Source of the DNA: Natrinema sp. HArc-T2
GTDB lineage: Archaea > Halobacteriota > Halobacteria > Halobacteriales > Natrialbaceae
Direction: 5' to 3'
Length of the DNA: 64,000 bases
Assembly: GCF_041821085.1 (NCBI RefSeq)
Contig: NZ_JBGUAZ010000002.1
Location: 186,001-250,000, forward strand
Below, piece after piece: positions 8,974 to 18,742 of the stretch (the first letter of the stretch is position 1; each line of letters starts with the position of its first letter). A program made the position numbers and the translations under genes. The notes under the pieces were generated by a model. It searched no databases. It was given only the letters and a program-made list of their open reading frames with translations, and was not told the DNA's origin.

Positions 8974-10353
8974 ATGCTCGACCGGACCTATATCCGCGAG
9001 AACACAGAGGAGGTACGCGACGCCCTCGAGAACCGCGGGGCCGACGTCGACATCGACGAGTTTCTCGAGCTCGACGAACGCTGGCGCGAGCTGAAAGCCC
9101 GCGGCGACGACCTGCGCCACGAGCGCAACCAGATCACCAAGAAAATCGGCAAGCTCGTCGCGGAGGGCAAAGAAGAGGAGCGCGAGGAGGCCATCAAGCG
9201 CTCGCGAGAACTTAAAGCCGAGATCGAAGAGGTCGAGGAAGAAGGCGTCGAACTCGAGGAGGAACTCCGAGAACGCATCCTCGAGATTCCACAGATCCCC
9301 GACGAGAGCGTCCCGCTGGGCCTCGACGAGCGCCACAACGTCGAGGACCGGCGCTGGGGATTCGACGACCTGCGTGACCTGCCCGACGAGATCACCCCTC
9401 ACTACGACCTCGGCGAAGATCTGGATATCATCGACGAGGAACGCGCCGCGAAGACGACGGGCTCGGGCTTTTATTTCCTCAAAGGCGAGGGCGCACAGCT
9501 CGAGCACGCCCTGATCCAGTTCATGATGGACATCCACCGAGAGCAGGGCTACGTCGACCTCTTCCCGCCGATTCCAGTCAAGAGCACCTCGATGCGCGGC
9601 ACGGGCCAACTGCCGAAGTTCGCCGACGACGCCTACCGGCTGGGCGGCAGCAACGAAGAGGAGTACGACGACGAGGACCTCTGGCTCTGTCCGACCGCGG
9701 AGGTGCCGGTCACCAACATGTACGCCGGCGAGATTTTACTCGACGACGACCTCCCACTCAAACACCAGGCCTACACGCCCAACTTCCGGCGCGAAGCCGG
9801 CGAACACGGCACCGAAACCCGCGGCATCGTCCGCGTCCACCAGTTCAACAAGGTCGAACTCGTCAACTTCGTCGAACCCGAGGAGAGCTACGACCGCCTC
9901 GAGAGCCTTCTCGAGGAGGCCGAGGAAGTCCTCAAACGGCTTGGACTTCCCTACCGCATCCTCGAGCTCTGTACCGGCGATCTGACCTTTGCCTCCGCCA
10001 AAACCTACGACATCGAGGTCTGGGCTCCCGGCGACGACATGGACGACGGCCCCGACGAAGGCGGCCGCTGGCTCGAGGTCTCCTCGGCATCGAACTTCGA
10101 GGACTTCCAGGCCCGTCGCGCCGGCCTGCGCTACCGACCCGAGCGCCACGAATCGGCCGACTACCTCCACACCCTGAATGCCTCCGGACTCGCGATTCCG
10201 CGGGTGATGGTGGCGCTCCTCGAGTACTACCAGAACGAGGACGGCACGGTGACGATCCCCGAACCCCTGCAGCCGTACATGGGTGACAAGGAAGTCATCG
10301 AGGGCCACGAGAAGGTCGGCGAGTCGGCGCTTGGTGCGGGCGAGCGCGAGTAA
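8974..10353 (+). CDS. serS: Seryl-tRNA synthetase
   Basis: A 459-residue class II aminoacyl-tRNA synthetase that charges tRNA-Ser. The start is the ATG at 8974 (MLDRTYIRENTEEVRDAL). The N-terminal 110 residues form the long charged antiparallel coiled coil that grips tRNA-Ser. Motif 2 reads REAGEHGTETRGIVRVHQF. Motif 3 is the C-terminal segment ending ALLEYYQNEDGTVTIPEPL. This is the common bacterial-type SerRS, not the rare methanogen form. It is divergent from the PhoU/TrkA-C gene, with starts about 118 nt apart. Confidence 0.97.
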   Translation: MLDRTYIRENTEEVRDALENRGADVDIDEFLELDERWRELKARGDDLRHERNQITKKIGKLVAEGKEEEREEAIKRSRELKAEIEEVEEEGVELEEELRERILEIPQIPDESVPLGLDERHNVEDRRWGFDDLRDLPDEITPHYDLGEDLDIIDEERAAKTTGSGFYFLKGEGAQLEHALIQFMMDIHREQGYVDLFPPIPVKSTSMRGTGQLPKFADDAYRLGGSNEEEYDDEDLWLCPTAEVPVTNMYAGEILLDDDLPLKHQAYTPNFRREAGEHGTETRGIVRVHQFNKVELVNFVEPEESYDRLESLLEEAEEVLKRLGLPYRILELCTGDLTFASAKTYDIEVWAPGDDMDDGPDEGGRWLEVSSASNFEDFQARRAGLRYRPERHESADYLHTLNASGLAIPRVMVALLEYYQNEDGTVTIPEPLQPYMGDKEVIEGHEKVGESALGAGERE

Positions 10354-10655
10354 CCGCTCGATACACCTCGTCAGCGAGCGCTGGCTCCTTGTGGAAGCCG
10401 CATTCTCTCGGCGCTGCCAAAACGTTCCGGAATTGATGGAGTTGGTACTCGCAGCGGGAAGAACAGGGAGAGAACGAAACGGTTGAATTCGAGCCGCGCT
10501 ACGACTGACGACCCATTCTCTCGAACGCCACCGCGTCGTTCACGCGGTCGATGTCGGCTGCTATCGCCTGCAGAGCGCTGTCGCTCGAGGCCCAGCGTCG
10601 AAAGAAAACAGCAGGAACAGCAGAGTAACGGGCTGGTGCCCGTCGGAGCAGCCGA
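10354..10655. other. Intergenic region between serS and aef2 (convergent), no gene recognised
   Basis: About 300 bases separate the convergent ends of serS and the elongation factor gene. I see no tRNA, hairpin terminator or conserved coding sequence. One minus-strand frame is open for about 49 codons next to the aef2 stop but has no start codon. Confidence 0.5.
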
Positions 10656-12842
10656 TTAGATGTAGTCGATGCTTGGCGGCAGTTCGAGCTTCATGCCCTT
10701 GCGCTCTCGGATCTCCATGATCTTATCGCGCTGGAGAGAGTCAGACATGAACTCGAAGCCGGCGTTTTCGGTGTTCCAGGAGGCACGACCCTCGGTCGCA
10801 GAGCGGATGTCGCTTGCGAAGCCGATCATCTCGTCGACGGGTGCGATACCCTCGACGACCATGAGGTCACCTTCCTGGTACATGTCGTCGACGCGGCCAC
10901 GGCGACCCTGAATCTCGCCGGAGGCAGCGCCCATGTGGTCGTTTGGCACGTCGATACGGACGTCCTGCATCGGCTCCATCATCTTGATGTGGCCGTCGAT
11001 GAGCGACTTGTGGACAGCCTCGCGGGTCGCGGGGATGACCTGTGCGGGACCACGGTGGATGGTGTCCTCGTGGAGCTTGGCGTCGTGCAGACGGATGAGC
11101 GTTCCCTGGACCGGCTCGTTGGCGAGCGGACCGTTGTCGAGGGCCTCCTCGAGCCCCTCGATGAACAGCTCCATCGTTTCGTTCAGGTGCTGGATCCCTT
11201 TCGTCTGGTCGAGCAGGATGTTCGTGCCGTGGATGTGCTCGACGACCTGGGAGTCGTCTTTGTCCATGCCGGCTTCCTGGAGCGCTTCACGGCGCTCGAG
11301 TTCGGGCATGTTCATCGACGCCTCGCCCATTCGGATCGTCTCGACGATCTCCTCGCTGAGCGGCTCGGCGGAGATGTAGAAGCGGTTGTGGCGGTTTGGC
11401 GAGATGCCTTCGACCTCGTCGCTTGCACGGTCGATAGCCTCGCGGTAGACGACGATCGGCTCACCGGTGTTGACCGGGATGCCCTGGTTCTTCTCGATAC
11501 GCTGGGTGATGACCTCGAGGTGAAGCTCACCCTGTCCGGAGATCAGGTGTTCGCCGGTGTCTTCGTTGATCGTAATCTGGATCGTCGGGTCCTCTTTCGA
11601 GACCTGTCGAAGCGTCTCGATGAGTTTGGGGAGGTCGTCCATCGTCTGGGCCTCCACGCTCTTCGTGATGACCGGCTCCGAGATGTGTTCGATCGACTCG
11701 AAGGGCGTCATCTCGACGCTCGAGACGGTCGAACCGGCGATCGCGTCGCGCAGGCCGGTAACGGCTGCGATGTTCCCGGCAGGGACGTGGTCGACTTCCT
11801 CGCGTTCGCCACCCATGTAGATACCGACGCTCTGGACGCGGTTCTTGCCCGCAGTGCCCGAGACGTACAGCTCCTGGCCCTTCTCGAGGGAGCCCGAGAA
11901 GACACGACCGGAGGCGACTTCGCCAGCGTGTGGGTCCATCGCGATGTCGGTGACCATGAAGACGACATTGCCGTCCTCGTCGACGAGACGCATCTCTTCG
12001 GCAAGGTCGCTCTCGGCGTCACCACGCCAGATGCGTGGGATACGGCGGGGCTGAGCGTCGACAGGGTTCGGGAAGTGCTCACAGACCATGTCGAGGACGA
12101 CGTCCGACAGGGGCGTCCGCTCGTGGAGTTCCTGGCGCTTGTCGGCGCGCTCGAGTTCCATGATCTCGCCGAAGTCCATGCCGGTACGCTGCATCGACGG
12201 CATCGAGACACCCCACTTGTACAGTGCGGAGCCGAAACCGACGGTGCCGTCTTCGACGGAGACGGTCCAGTCTTCGATATCGTCCATTTCCTCGGTCATC
12301 CCGCGGATGAGTTCGTTGACGTCCTGGATGACGGCGAGGAGTCGCTTTTGCATCTCTTCGGGTCCTTCCTGGAGTTCGGAGATGAGGCGGTCGACCTTGT
12401 TGATGAACAGGGTCGGCTTGACACCCTCGCGGAGTGCCTGTCGCAGGACCGTCTCGGTCTGGGGCATTGCCCCTTCGACGGCGTCGACGACGACGAGTGC
12501 ACCGTCTACAGCACGCATCGCACGCGTGACGTCGCCACCGAAGTCGACGTGGCCCGGCGTGTCGATGAGGTTGATGAGGTGGTTGGTCCCCTCGTACTCG
12601 TGGGTCATCGAAACGTTTGCCGCGTCGATAGTGATCCCACGTTCCTGTTCGTCTTCTTCCGTGTCCATCGCGAGCTGTTCGCCGGCAGTCTCGTCGGAGA
12701 TCATACCGGCACCAGCCAGCAGGTTGTCAGAAAGCGTCGTTTTCCCGTGATCGACGTGAGCGGCGATGGCGATGTTCCGGATGTTCTCCGGTTCGTCCAT
12801 CAGCCGTTCACACTCTTGGACGATCTTTTTGCGTCGGCCCAT
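10656..12842 (-). CDS. fusA: Translation elongation factor aEF-2
   Basis: A 728-residue translocation GTPase. I start it at the ATG at 12840-12842 ([15 protein letters not shown]), not at an upstream in-frame codon. The G1 motif [12 protein letters not shown]3 DTPGHVDF and G4 NKVD are intact. The diphthamide loop is present as [11 protein letters not shown], the histidine being the modified residue. The gene ends the str-type cluster but is about 2.2 kb away from rps7, with two rightward genes in between. It therefore has its own promoter in the 437-nt region upstream, which also holds a dispersed repeat. Confidence 0.97.
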   Translation of the reverse strand: MGRRKKIVQECERLMDEPENIRNIAIAAHVDHGKTTLSDNLLAGAGMISDETAGEQLAMDTEEDEQERGITIDAANVSMTHEYEGTNHLINLIDTPGHVDFGGDVTRAMRAVDGALVVVDAVEGAMPQTETVLRQALREGVKPTLFINKVDRLISELQEGPEEMQKRLLAVIQDVNELIRGMTEEMDDIEDWTVSVEDGTVGFGSALYKWGVSMPSMQRTGMDFGEIMELERADKRQELHERTPLSDVVLDMVCEHFPNPVDAQPRRIPRIWRGDAESDLAEEMRLVDEDGNVVFMVTDIAMDPHAGEVASGRVFSGSLEKGQELYVSGTAGKNRVQSVGIYMGGEREEVDHVPAGNIAAVTGLRDAIAGSTVSSVEMTPFESIEHISEPVITKSVEAQTMDDLPKLIETLRQVSKEDPTIQITINEDTGEHLISGQGELHLEVITQRIEKNQGIPVNTGEPIVVYREAIDRASDEVEGISPNRHNRFYISAEPLSEEIVETIRMGEASMNMPELERREALQEAGMDKDDSQVVEHIHGTNILLDQTKGIQHLNETMELFIEGLEEALDNGPLANEPVQGTLIRLHDAKLHEDTIHRGPAQVIPATREAVHKSLIDGHIKMMEPMQDVRIDVPNDHMGAASGEIQGRRGRVDDMYQEGDLMVVEGIAPVDEMIGFASDIRSATEGRASWNTENAGFEFMSDSLQRDKIMEIRERKGMKLELPPSIDYI

Positions 12843-12982
12843 ATACACCCTGTTACCGCCAGCGGGGTCAAAAGGGTAGTGTTTCGTCGCCGCCGAAATC
12901 CGTCGTATTTCACGGTTCGAACGCCGGAATGTCCAATTTGCGTGAGTGAATACCACGCAGTTTGCTCAGCGGGCCCAGTTGA

Positions 12983-13055
12983 TATCGTAGCCACTGATCG
13001 TCACTGCACACCTGACCGCACGATCACTGTGTCACTCGTTTCAGTTGGGACTCTA
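12983..13055 (+). repeat. Dispersed intergenic repeat, copy P1
   Basis: A stretch of about 73 nt shares long near-identical blocks with 29274-29391: TATCGTAGCCACTGA, CGTCACTGCACACCTGACCG, and GTGTCACTCG plus TTCAGTTG. It contains the inverted pair TGATCGT/ACGATCA. It lies between the divergent aef2 and HEFAH genes. The rest of this 437-nt gap (12843-13279) shows only promoter-like A/T patches. Confidence 0.75.
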
Positions 13056-13279
13056 GTGCCAGAGTTGAATGTCACATCATCGCCGGTCGTTCATTCACGA
13101 TGTAAATTCAGTTCACGAGGAAAGTAGATCGTGCCATAATGGGAGACTGAAGCAGGACGCGTTCGGTGGGCAGGGAGTGGCCTGGATGAAAACTTGACAG
13201 ATAATATTCGTATTCTCCGGTTCACAACGTGACGCCAGCCGTTACTGTAATAGCGCTGGACGCCTTGGTACGTACAACC

Positions 13280-14035
13280 ATGGATGTACGTGTCCAGGGA
13301 CCTGGTCCGGTTTCTCCGTTCCTCAGCGCCCGAGATATCTTCGAGACCGAACACGACCTCTCGCTGCCAGTCTCCGTCCACCTCCGGGACGACCCCGACG
13401 AACGGACCTGGGCTGCCCACTACGACGACCACCACGTGCTCAACATCTCGCGACAGGCCGCCTCGTCGGCGATGGCTCGCGAACTCGCCCTCCACGAATT
13501 CGCCCACATGGCCCGCCACGAACAGCGCCATCCCTCCCACACCCAGTCGACCGAAGAAGTGCTCTACCTCGCACTGGCCGGCAGGCGCGTCGAGCGGCGC
13601 AAGCTCTCACACTGTTACCAGATCGCAAACCACATGAAAGATATCTACGCCGACGACATCACACTCTCGGTCAGCCCCGGTGAAAAACTGCTCTCCTTTC
13701 TCGAGGCGAGTCTCGCCGCCGCAGTCATCGACCGCCCCGAGACGCCGCCACGACCCGGCCTCGAGCGGCTCTCTGCGAGCGCCGATCCCGAAATTACCGC
13801 CGTCAACGCAGCTTTCGCACTGGCACTCGCGGAACGACACGACCTCGTCGACACCGAGCACCGGCTGTACGATCTCGCGCATGCGGCCGCGATGGACGCA
13901 CCAGGGGTTGCGTTCGAGGAGTTCAACCACCGCTTCCGAGAACTCGCACGTGAGCCCGATACGAGCACGTACCGGCAAGTGCTCGTCGACGCGACGCGAT
14001 CGTACGTCGGCGGCGAGGGCCTTGCCGCGGACTGA
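13280..14035 (+). CDS. HExxH metalloprotease-like protein, DUF5781-type
   Basis: A 251-residue soluble protein starting at the ATG at 13280 (MDVRVQGPGPVSPFL). A zinc-peptidase-like HExxH motif is present as LHEFAHMARHEQ at about residue 75, followed by AGRRVERRKLSHCYQIANH. It resembles a haloarchaea-restricted family that I recall as DUF5781, but that family name comes from memory. The context beside aef2 suggests a housekeeping role, though no substrate is evident. There is no signal peptide or membrane helix. Transcription diverges from aef2 across a region with repeat P1. Confidence 0.75.
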   Translation: MDVRVQGPGPVSPFLSARDIFETEHDLSLPVSVHLRDDPDERTWAAHYDDHHVLNISRQAASSAMARELALHEFAHMARHEQRHPSHTQSTEEVLYLALAGRRVERRKLSHCYQIANHMKDIYADDITLSVSPGEKLLSFLEASLAAAVIDRPETPPRPGLERLSASADPEITAVNAAFALALAERHDLVDTEHRLYDLAHAAAMDAPGVAFEEFNHRFRELAREPDTSTYRQVLVDATRSYVGGEGLAAD

Positions 14036-14152
14036 CCGATCAAGGGAATCGGCGTCTCCGTAGAGCAGCAGCCCACAATCGGACTCAGACGGCAACTACA
14101 GTCGGCCCAAACACTTATTGTTTGATACAATCACCAGTGGAACATACTAGGA

Positions 14153-14851
14153 ATGATTTCGGGAACGGACTGCGCGGGGACGAACGGGGACGGCTTCTCC
14201 GACGAGTTAACACGACTGAAACGCCAAGGGGCAAGCGTTCTCGTCGTCGGCTCCGTTCGACCGGCACACCGTCAGGACACCTGTCAGCGACTGCTTGGCT
14301 GTCCGACAGACCGTGTCCGACGGCGCGTCCTCGTTTCGACAACCGAAGGTCCCCACCCCGTGTCACATCACGTCGATGCAACCGGTCCCGAAACGCTTTC
14401 TGTCATTAGCTACGATGCTCGGGCCCGCAGTGCCACAGCGACGACCCCATCCACCTCGCCGTCGATCGAACCGTCGACCACCGACGTCGACACCCTCTCC
14501 GAGCTGGGTATCGCCATCGCAAGTGCGATCGATACCTTCGAAGCCGATACGGACAGCCTCGAGCCAGCCGAACTCAGAGTCGGTATCGACTCACTGCTCC
14601 CGCTGCTCGAGGAGTACGGCCAGCAACACGTGTTCAAGTTTCTCCATTTGATCAACGGACGAACCCAAGACGCCACCGGAATGGTGCACTATCATCTCCC
14701 TGTCGAGCGAGACGCACGGATCGTCCCGACTCTCCCGCCGCTTTTCGACATCGTCGTCGAGTTGCGCGAACACGACAGCGAGTTCCAGGAACGATGGATT
14801 ATCCACGATGGAACCGATAGCTCCGGATGGGTATCGGTGAGTCCGGAGTAA
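14153..14851 (+). CDS. DUF7504-like protein (degenerate RecA/KaiC-type fold), first paralogue
   Basis: A 232-residue haloarchaeal protein. The core shows a hydrophobic strand ASVLVVGSV near residue 28. Next come VDTLSELGIAIASAIDTF, a strand LRVGIDSLLPLLEEY and FKFLHLINGR. HYHLPVERD and LFDIVVELRE follow. Order and spacing recall RecA/KaiC-like ATPases, but no Walker A glycine-rich loop is present. A second paralogue lies at 53777-54538 with the same order of segments. The family name is from memory, and members are of unknown function. Here it sits between rps7 and the HEFAH gene, opposite to the ribosomal cluster. Confidence 0.65.
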   Translation: MISGTDCAGTNGDGFSDELTRLKRQGASVLVVGSVRPAHRQDTCQRLLGCPTDRVRRRVLVSTTEGPHPVSHHVDATGPETLSVISYDARARSATATTPSTSPSIEPSTTDVDTLSELGIAIASAIDTFEADTDSLEPAELRVGIDSLLPLLEEYGQQHVFKFLHLINGRTQDATGMVHYHLPVERDARIVPTLPPLFDIVVELREHDSEFQERWIIHDGTDSSGWVSVSPE

Positions 14852-15026
14852 CGCTGCCACGGGACACCACCCTGTTCGGACCGGTCTCGAGTGTCTAATT
14901 ATATATTCATTCCGGCAGCTCCAAGGCCGTTTTAGTTCTTGTAAGAAAATCTATAGACTGGTGTCTAAGGAGAAGTCGAGAGATAGAAAGACGAGAATGC
15001 CGCCGAAACCGACTTGACGGATCGCG

Positions 15027-15635
15027 TTAGCGTGCAGCTGCCGCGACGCGCTCTTTTTCTTCTTTCTGACTAACCGCGTAGGTCTGGACGTCGTAGTTGG
15101 CCGCGCCAATGAGCTGGCTGGCGATAGCCTCTGCGACGGGCGTTGCCGTCTTGAACGAGTCGTTGTAGACGCCTTCGGCGAGGAACTTCAGTGCTTGGTC
15201 GACCCGACGCTGGGGGGCGACGTCGACGGCCTTCGGGACCGAAATCCCACCGTATTTGAGGCGGACGGTCTCCTCTCGCGGGGCCGCGTTCTCGACGGCC
15301 GTCACGAGCACCTGAATCGGGTTGTCCTCGGTGCGCTCGTGGATGAGCTCGAACGCATCACGGACGTAGTTGAGCGTCTGCTGTTTCTTGCCCGTGTTCT
15401 CCTCGGTCTGCATCAAGCGGTTGATGAAGCGCTCGACGATCGAGATTTCGGACTTCTTGAACTGTTTGCTGGCGTGGCGACCCGCGGTGTGCGCGACGGG
15501 CGAGACCGTGATGTAGCGCTCGGTCGAGGGGTCGGCGTACTCGATTTCGCCGATCTCCCACTCACCGAAGAGCTTCGCTGAAACGTCTGCGCCGCCGGCT
15601 GGCGCGTCCGGGTCCGGTTGGTCTTCTGCAGCCAT
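15027..15635 (-). CDS. rps7: 30S ribosomal protein S7
   Basis: A 202-residue uS7 protein that binds the 3' major domain of 16S rRNA. It has an archaeal N-terminal extension (MAAEDQPDPDAPAGG). The family core is seen in KFINRLM-like VERFINRLMQTEENTGKK, NAAPREETVRLKYGGI and the C-terminal YAVSQKEEKERVAAAAR. It begins 2 nt after the rps12 stop, so the two are one transcript. Downstream, 175 nt of unusually A/T-rich sequence separate it from the convergent DUF7504-like gene, a likely site of termination. Confidence 0.97.
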   Translation of the reverse strand: MAAEDQPDPDAPAGGADVSAKLFGEWEIGEIEYADPSTERYITVSPVAHTAGRHASKQFKKSEISIVERFINRLMQTEENTGKKQQTLNYVRDAFELIHERTEDNPIQVLVTAVENAAPREETVRLKYGGISVPKAVDVAPQRRVDQALKFLAEGVYNDSFKTATPVAEAIASQLIGAANYDVQTYAVSQKEEKERVAAAAR

Positions 15636-15637
15636 GA

Positions 15638-16066
15638 TTATCGCACCGGTTTTTCTGCGTTCCCGCGAACGAGTTCTTTCAGCGCGACGCCATTGACCTT
15701 GTCAACCTTGTAGTTGACACCGGAGAGGTCACCCATCGCACGGCCCTTCGCCCCACCGATACCGGCGATGGTGACTTCGTCGTGTTCGTCGATGAACGAG
15801 ATTGCACCGTCACCGGGACAGAACGCAGTGACCTGCTTCCCGTTTTTGATCAGCTGCACTCGGACGCACTTTCGGATCGCCGAGTTTGGCTGCTTTGCCT
15901 CGATGCCGACCTTTTCGAGTACGATACCACGTGCCTGGGGCGCTCCCTCGAGGGGGTCGGACTTCTCGCGAAGTCCACGGGCGCGGCGCGCGTAGTCAGA
16001 GTCGGACCACCGCTGGTTCTGGCGGTCCTTCTTGAGCTTGCGCGCGGCATATTTGCCGTTTGCCAT
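15638..16066 (-). CDS. rps12: 30S ribosomal protein S12
   Basis: A 142-residue uS12 decoding-centre protein with the conserved [16 protein letters not shown] and the LxGxRGD-region equivalent [13 protein letters not shown]. It opens [17 protein letters not shown]. In most haloarchaea it follows nusA directly. Here about 1.05 kb and an opposite-strand gene separate them, so it must have its own promoter. A CTTAAG-like box about 30 nt upstream of the ATG (near 16094-16099, minus strand) is a candidate. Confidence 0.97.
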   Translation of the reverse strand: MANGKYAARKLKKDRQNQRWSDSDYARRARGLREKSDPLEGAPQARGIVLEKVGIEAKQPNSAIRKCVRVQLIKNGKQVTAFCPGDGAISFIDEHDEVTIAGIGGAKGRAMGDLSGVNYKVDKVNGVALKELVRGNAEKPVR

Positions 16067-16434
16067 AGTACCCGTCGCTATCCGTCGAAGCCACTTAAGC
16101 GACCCGTTTCGAATCTACGAGACGGGTCGAGATCGCTTTAGATACATCGCTCGCCGAATCTGCGGGCGTTTCGACGGCTCGAGTTACGGACGGAGCGCGG
16201 GTTAGCGGCGTTCGGCGGACGAGAGGTTTCCGAACGTCGGGTGCTCGATCGACGCTCAGTTCCGTGCCACGAGCAGTTGCGGCAGCCAACCGACCGGGGG
16301 CGAACGAGCGGTTCGACCAGAAGTACCGCGCTGGATACGAACGGGTCGATCACTGTGTTGATTTGGCGGTTTCGTATGGAAAATTATACAATGGGATTAG
16401 TAGATATAAGTATTGGCTCGGTAGTTACGATCCA
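16067..16434. other. Divergent promoter region between rps12 and the DUF4255 gene
   Basis: This 368-nt gap carries the presumed rps12 promoter on its left side. On the right side, from about 16370 to 16430, is a markedly A/T-rich patch with TTATACAA and AGATATAAG that should serve the DUF4255 gene. No further gene is recognisable. Confidence 0.5.
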
Positions 16435-17058
16435 ATGACAGACAGCGCCATTGCAGACGTCAGTAACGTATTGCTCGAGCTGATAAAAGCGAACGCTGGC
16501 GAGCGGAGTCCCATCGGTTCGCATCGGGTCGAAGTGGCCTCTCCCGCCGATGTCGACTCCCTCTCGAGCGTCGATATCACACTCTATCCGTATCGGATCG
16601 AAACGGACACCGCGATGGGATCGGGGAGCCGAACGATATCCGGGACGGCGCGACAGGATCGACCGCTAGTGCTTTCGATACGCTATCTCGTGACTGCATA
16701 CGCCGTCGGCGACGGTGGTGAAAGCGACGATGAGGGGCGGACGAATCCTTTCAAACGCCAACAGCGTCTCGGTGCAGTCCTCCAACTGTTCCACGACAAC
16801 AGTCGGATCGAGCCGACCGATGCTCCTGCCCTGCTCGGTCAGGAGCAACCGCTTTCGATTTCGATCGTCGACGAACCAGTCGAAGAGCTACTGTCGCTAT
16901 GGTCGCAGTTTTCCGGCGTACCCCACCAACCGTCGGCGACGATCGAGGTGAGTCCGGTGGTAGTCCAGTCGCTGAACGAATCAGAATTCACGCGCGTCGA
17001 AGACCACGAGATGAGAGTCGACCGGCGCTCGAGCGAGTCTGACCGGGACGCAGAATGA
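16435..17058 (+). CDS. DUF4255 / Pvc16 N-terminal-like protein
   Basis: A 207-residue protein starting at ATG 16435 (MTDSAIADVSNVLLELIKAN). The opening helix, the strand SVDITLYPYRIE, then LVLSIRYLVTAYAVG, QQRLGAVLQLFHDN and the late LWSQFSGVPHQPSATIEVSP match the DUF4255/Pvc16 N-terminal family. Members occur near tail-sheath, tube and baseplate genes of contractile injection systems and phages. The Y-L-V-T-A-Y and LG..L..FHDN elements are the usual core. No other tail gene is in this window, so it is an orphan here. It lies in opposite orientation inside the conserved nusA-rps12 junction. Confidence 0.75.
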   Translation: MTDSAIADVSNVLLELIKANAGERSPIGSHRVEVASPADVDSLSSVDITLYPYRIETDTAMGSGSRTISGTARQDRPLVLSIRYLVTAYAVGDGGESDDEGRTNPFKRQQRLGAVLQLFHDNSRIEPTDAPALLGQEQPLSISIVDEPVEELLSLWSQFSGVPHQPSATIEVSPVVVQSLNESEFTRVEDHEMRVDRRSSESDRDAE

Positions 17059-17119
17059 GCGATGTCTGTATATCGAGCGACGAATAGCGACCAGAGATCG
17101 AACGAATCCCGACGCGTGC

Positions 17120-17545
17120 CTACAGCAACTGCACGTCGTCGATGTCGAAGTGGCGCTTCGCGAGGGTGCGGGCGGAGTCGATCGTCCGCCCGTTGGTTCC
17201 GATCGCGACCCCGCGATCGGATTCGGCGACTTCGACGTAGGCGACGGTGTCGTTGTTCTCGCTGATCGTGACGTTGTAGACGGCTGCCGGCGCGAGTGCG
17301 TTCGCGACGAACGTCTCGGGGTCGGCTGCGTCTTCGATCAGTCGAGCCTGCGCGTCGACGCGATCCTCGAACCGCTGGACAGTCCGCCCGTCAGGGCCGA
17401 TCGCCTCGCCCATCTTGCCGCGTTCGACGACGATCAGGAGACTGTCACCGCCGTCGGTGACGAGACAGTCGCGTCCGGCGACACCGGTGACATCCTCGAA
17501 GGCGGCAAGATACTGGCGAGCGTCGTCGGCGAGGGTAACCCCCAT
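17120..17545 (-). CDS. nusA: NusA-like KH-domain transcription factor
   Basis: A 141-residue archaeal NusA made only of two KH RNA-binding domains. KH signatures are MGEAIGPDGRTVQRFED and RGVAIGTNGRTIDSART, each with the GxxG loop. It lacks the N-terminal polymerase-binding and S1 domains of bacterial NusA, as is normal in archaea. It starts 3 nt after the rpoA'' stop and is the last gene of the rpo transcript here. The DUF4255 gene converges on it from the other side. Confidence 0.93.
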   Translation of the reverse strand: MGVTLADDARQYLAAFEDVTGVAGRDCLVTDGGDSLLIVVERGKMGEAIGPDGRTVQRFEDRVDAQARLIEDAADPETFVANALAPAAVYNVTISENNDTVAYVEVAESDRGVAIGTNGRTIDSARTLAKRHFDIDDVQLL

Positions 17546-17548
17546 CGA

Positions 17549-18742
17549 TCAGTCGGCCTGACTGCTTCCGGACGTGGTCGACCCCATCCGAAGGTCGACG
17601 TCGCCGGTCCCGAGCTTGATCGGTTTGCCAACGATGACGTTCTCCGTGACACCGTCGAGATCGTCGATCTCGCCGTGGATTGCGGCGTTGAGAAGGTGGT
17701 TGACCGTCACCTCGAACGCCGCACGAGCAAGCACGGACTCCTTCGAACCCGAGATGCCGTGGCGACCGATCGACTCGATCTCGCCGCGGTTGGTCATGAT
17801 GTCCGAGACGAGCATCAGGTGCCGGACGTTCACGTCGTCAAGCCCCTGCTCGGCTAGCGTGTTGTTCGTCTCCTCGATGATCGCTTCGCGGGCCGCCTCG
17901 ATACCGAGGTTGCGACGGATCTCGTGAATGTTGTTACACGTCGTCCGTGAGGCGTCGACGCCTTCGATCTCTAAGACGTCGCCGAAGGCCGATCCCTCGG
18001 TGTAGAGGACGAACTCCTCGCCGTCTTCGAGTTCCTCACGGCGGATAACGACCCGGGAGATGTCCTCGATGCCCTTGAAGGTGATATCACGCAGCTCTTC
18101 GACGAGCTGGAGGAGGTCGCGGTAAGACGGCTCTTCGGGACCGAACTCGATCTGAGTGCCCTGCTGGACCGTCTTGACACCCAGCGAGTCCTCGATGATC
18201 TCGGCGACTTCCTCGGGCGTGATCATCCGCTCTTTCAGGGTGTCTTCGTTGAGCGAGATCTGGACGCGCATGTCCGCGACGTTCGTCGAGACGTCACCCA
18301 GCGCGAGGATTTTGGTGGCTTCGATCTTCCAGACGACCTCGTGGGCGCGTTCGCGTTCCGTGGCGTACTCGCCCTCGAGGTAGACAGTCATCATCGGCGT
18401 GTCCGGGGTCTTCCGGGCGTCGACAAGCTCGATGAGACGGGGCAGCCCCTGGGTCACGTCGATCTCTGCGACCCCCGCATAGTGGAACGTGTTCATCGTC
18501 AGCTGGGTCCCGGGTTCACCGATCGACTGTGCGCTGACGGTGCCGACGGGGTCGAGCGGGTCGACACGCGTGTCGAGATAGCGAGTCTCGACGGCCTTCG
18601 CGAGTTCGTCGGCGTCTTCGACCGTCGCGCCTTCGCGGGCCTCGAGCGTCTCGTAGACTTCGTCTTTGAGTCGCCGTGGCAGGTCGGTGTCCTCGACGAC
18701 CGCGATCGTGTCGTCGGAGACGTCGTACTCGACGTTAGTCAT
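17549..18742 (-). CDS. rpoA2: DNA-directed RNA polymerase subunit A''
   Basis: A 397-residue C-terminal part of the split largest subunit. It contains the conserved [18 protein letters not shown] and [20 protein letters not shown], which form the trigger-loop region. It also has the jaw and [11 protein letters not shown]-like segments, and [19 protein letters not shown] near the end. Its ATG (18740-18742) overlaps the last codons of rpoA' by 8 nt. The strong ribosome-binding site is folded into a hairpin just upstream (see 18743-18757). Confidence 0.97.
   Translation of the reverse strand: MTNVEYDVSDDTIAVVEDTDLPRRLKDEVYETLEAREGATVEDADELAKAVETRYLDTRVDPLDPVGTVSAQSIGEPGTQLTMNTFHYAGVAEIDVTQGLPRLIELVDARKTPDTPMMTVYLEGEYATERERAHEVVWKIEATKILALGDVSTNVADMRVQISLNEDTLKERMITPEEVAEIIEDSLGVKTVQQGTQIEFGPEEPSYRDLLQLVEELRDITFKGIEDISRVVIRREELEDGEEFVLYTEGSAFGDVLEIEGVDASRTTCNNIHEIRRNLGIEAAREAIIEETNNTLAEQGLDDVNVRHLMLVSDIMTNRGEIESIGRHGISGSKESVLARAAFEVTVNHLLNAAIHGEIDDLDGVTENVIVGKPIKLGTGDVDLRMGSTTSGSSQAD

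Noticed and set aside
10499-10648. A minus-strand frame of about 49 codons after aef2 (contains RWASSDSALQAIAADIDR)
   Set aside because: It has no start codon and no recognised family, so it is not enough to call a gene or a remnant.
10935-13127. A 730-codon open frame on the plus strand opposite aef2
   Set aside because: It is antisense to a fully conserved gene. High GC and third-position G/C leave the opposite strand free of stops. The translation has no recognisable motif.
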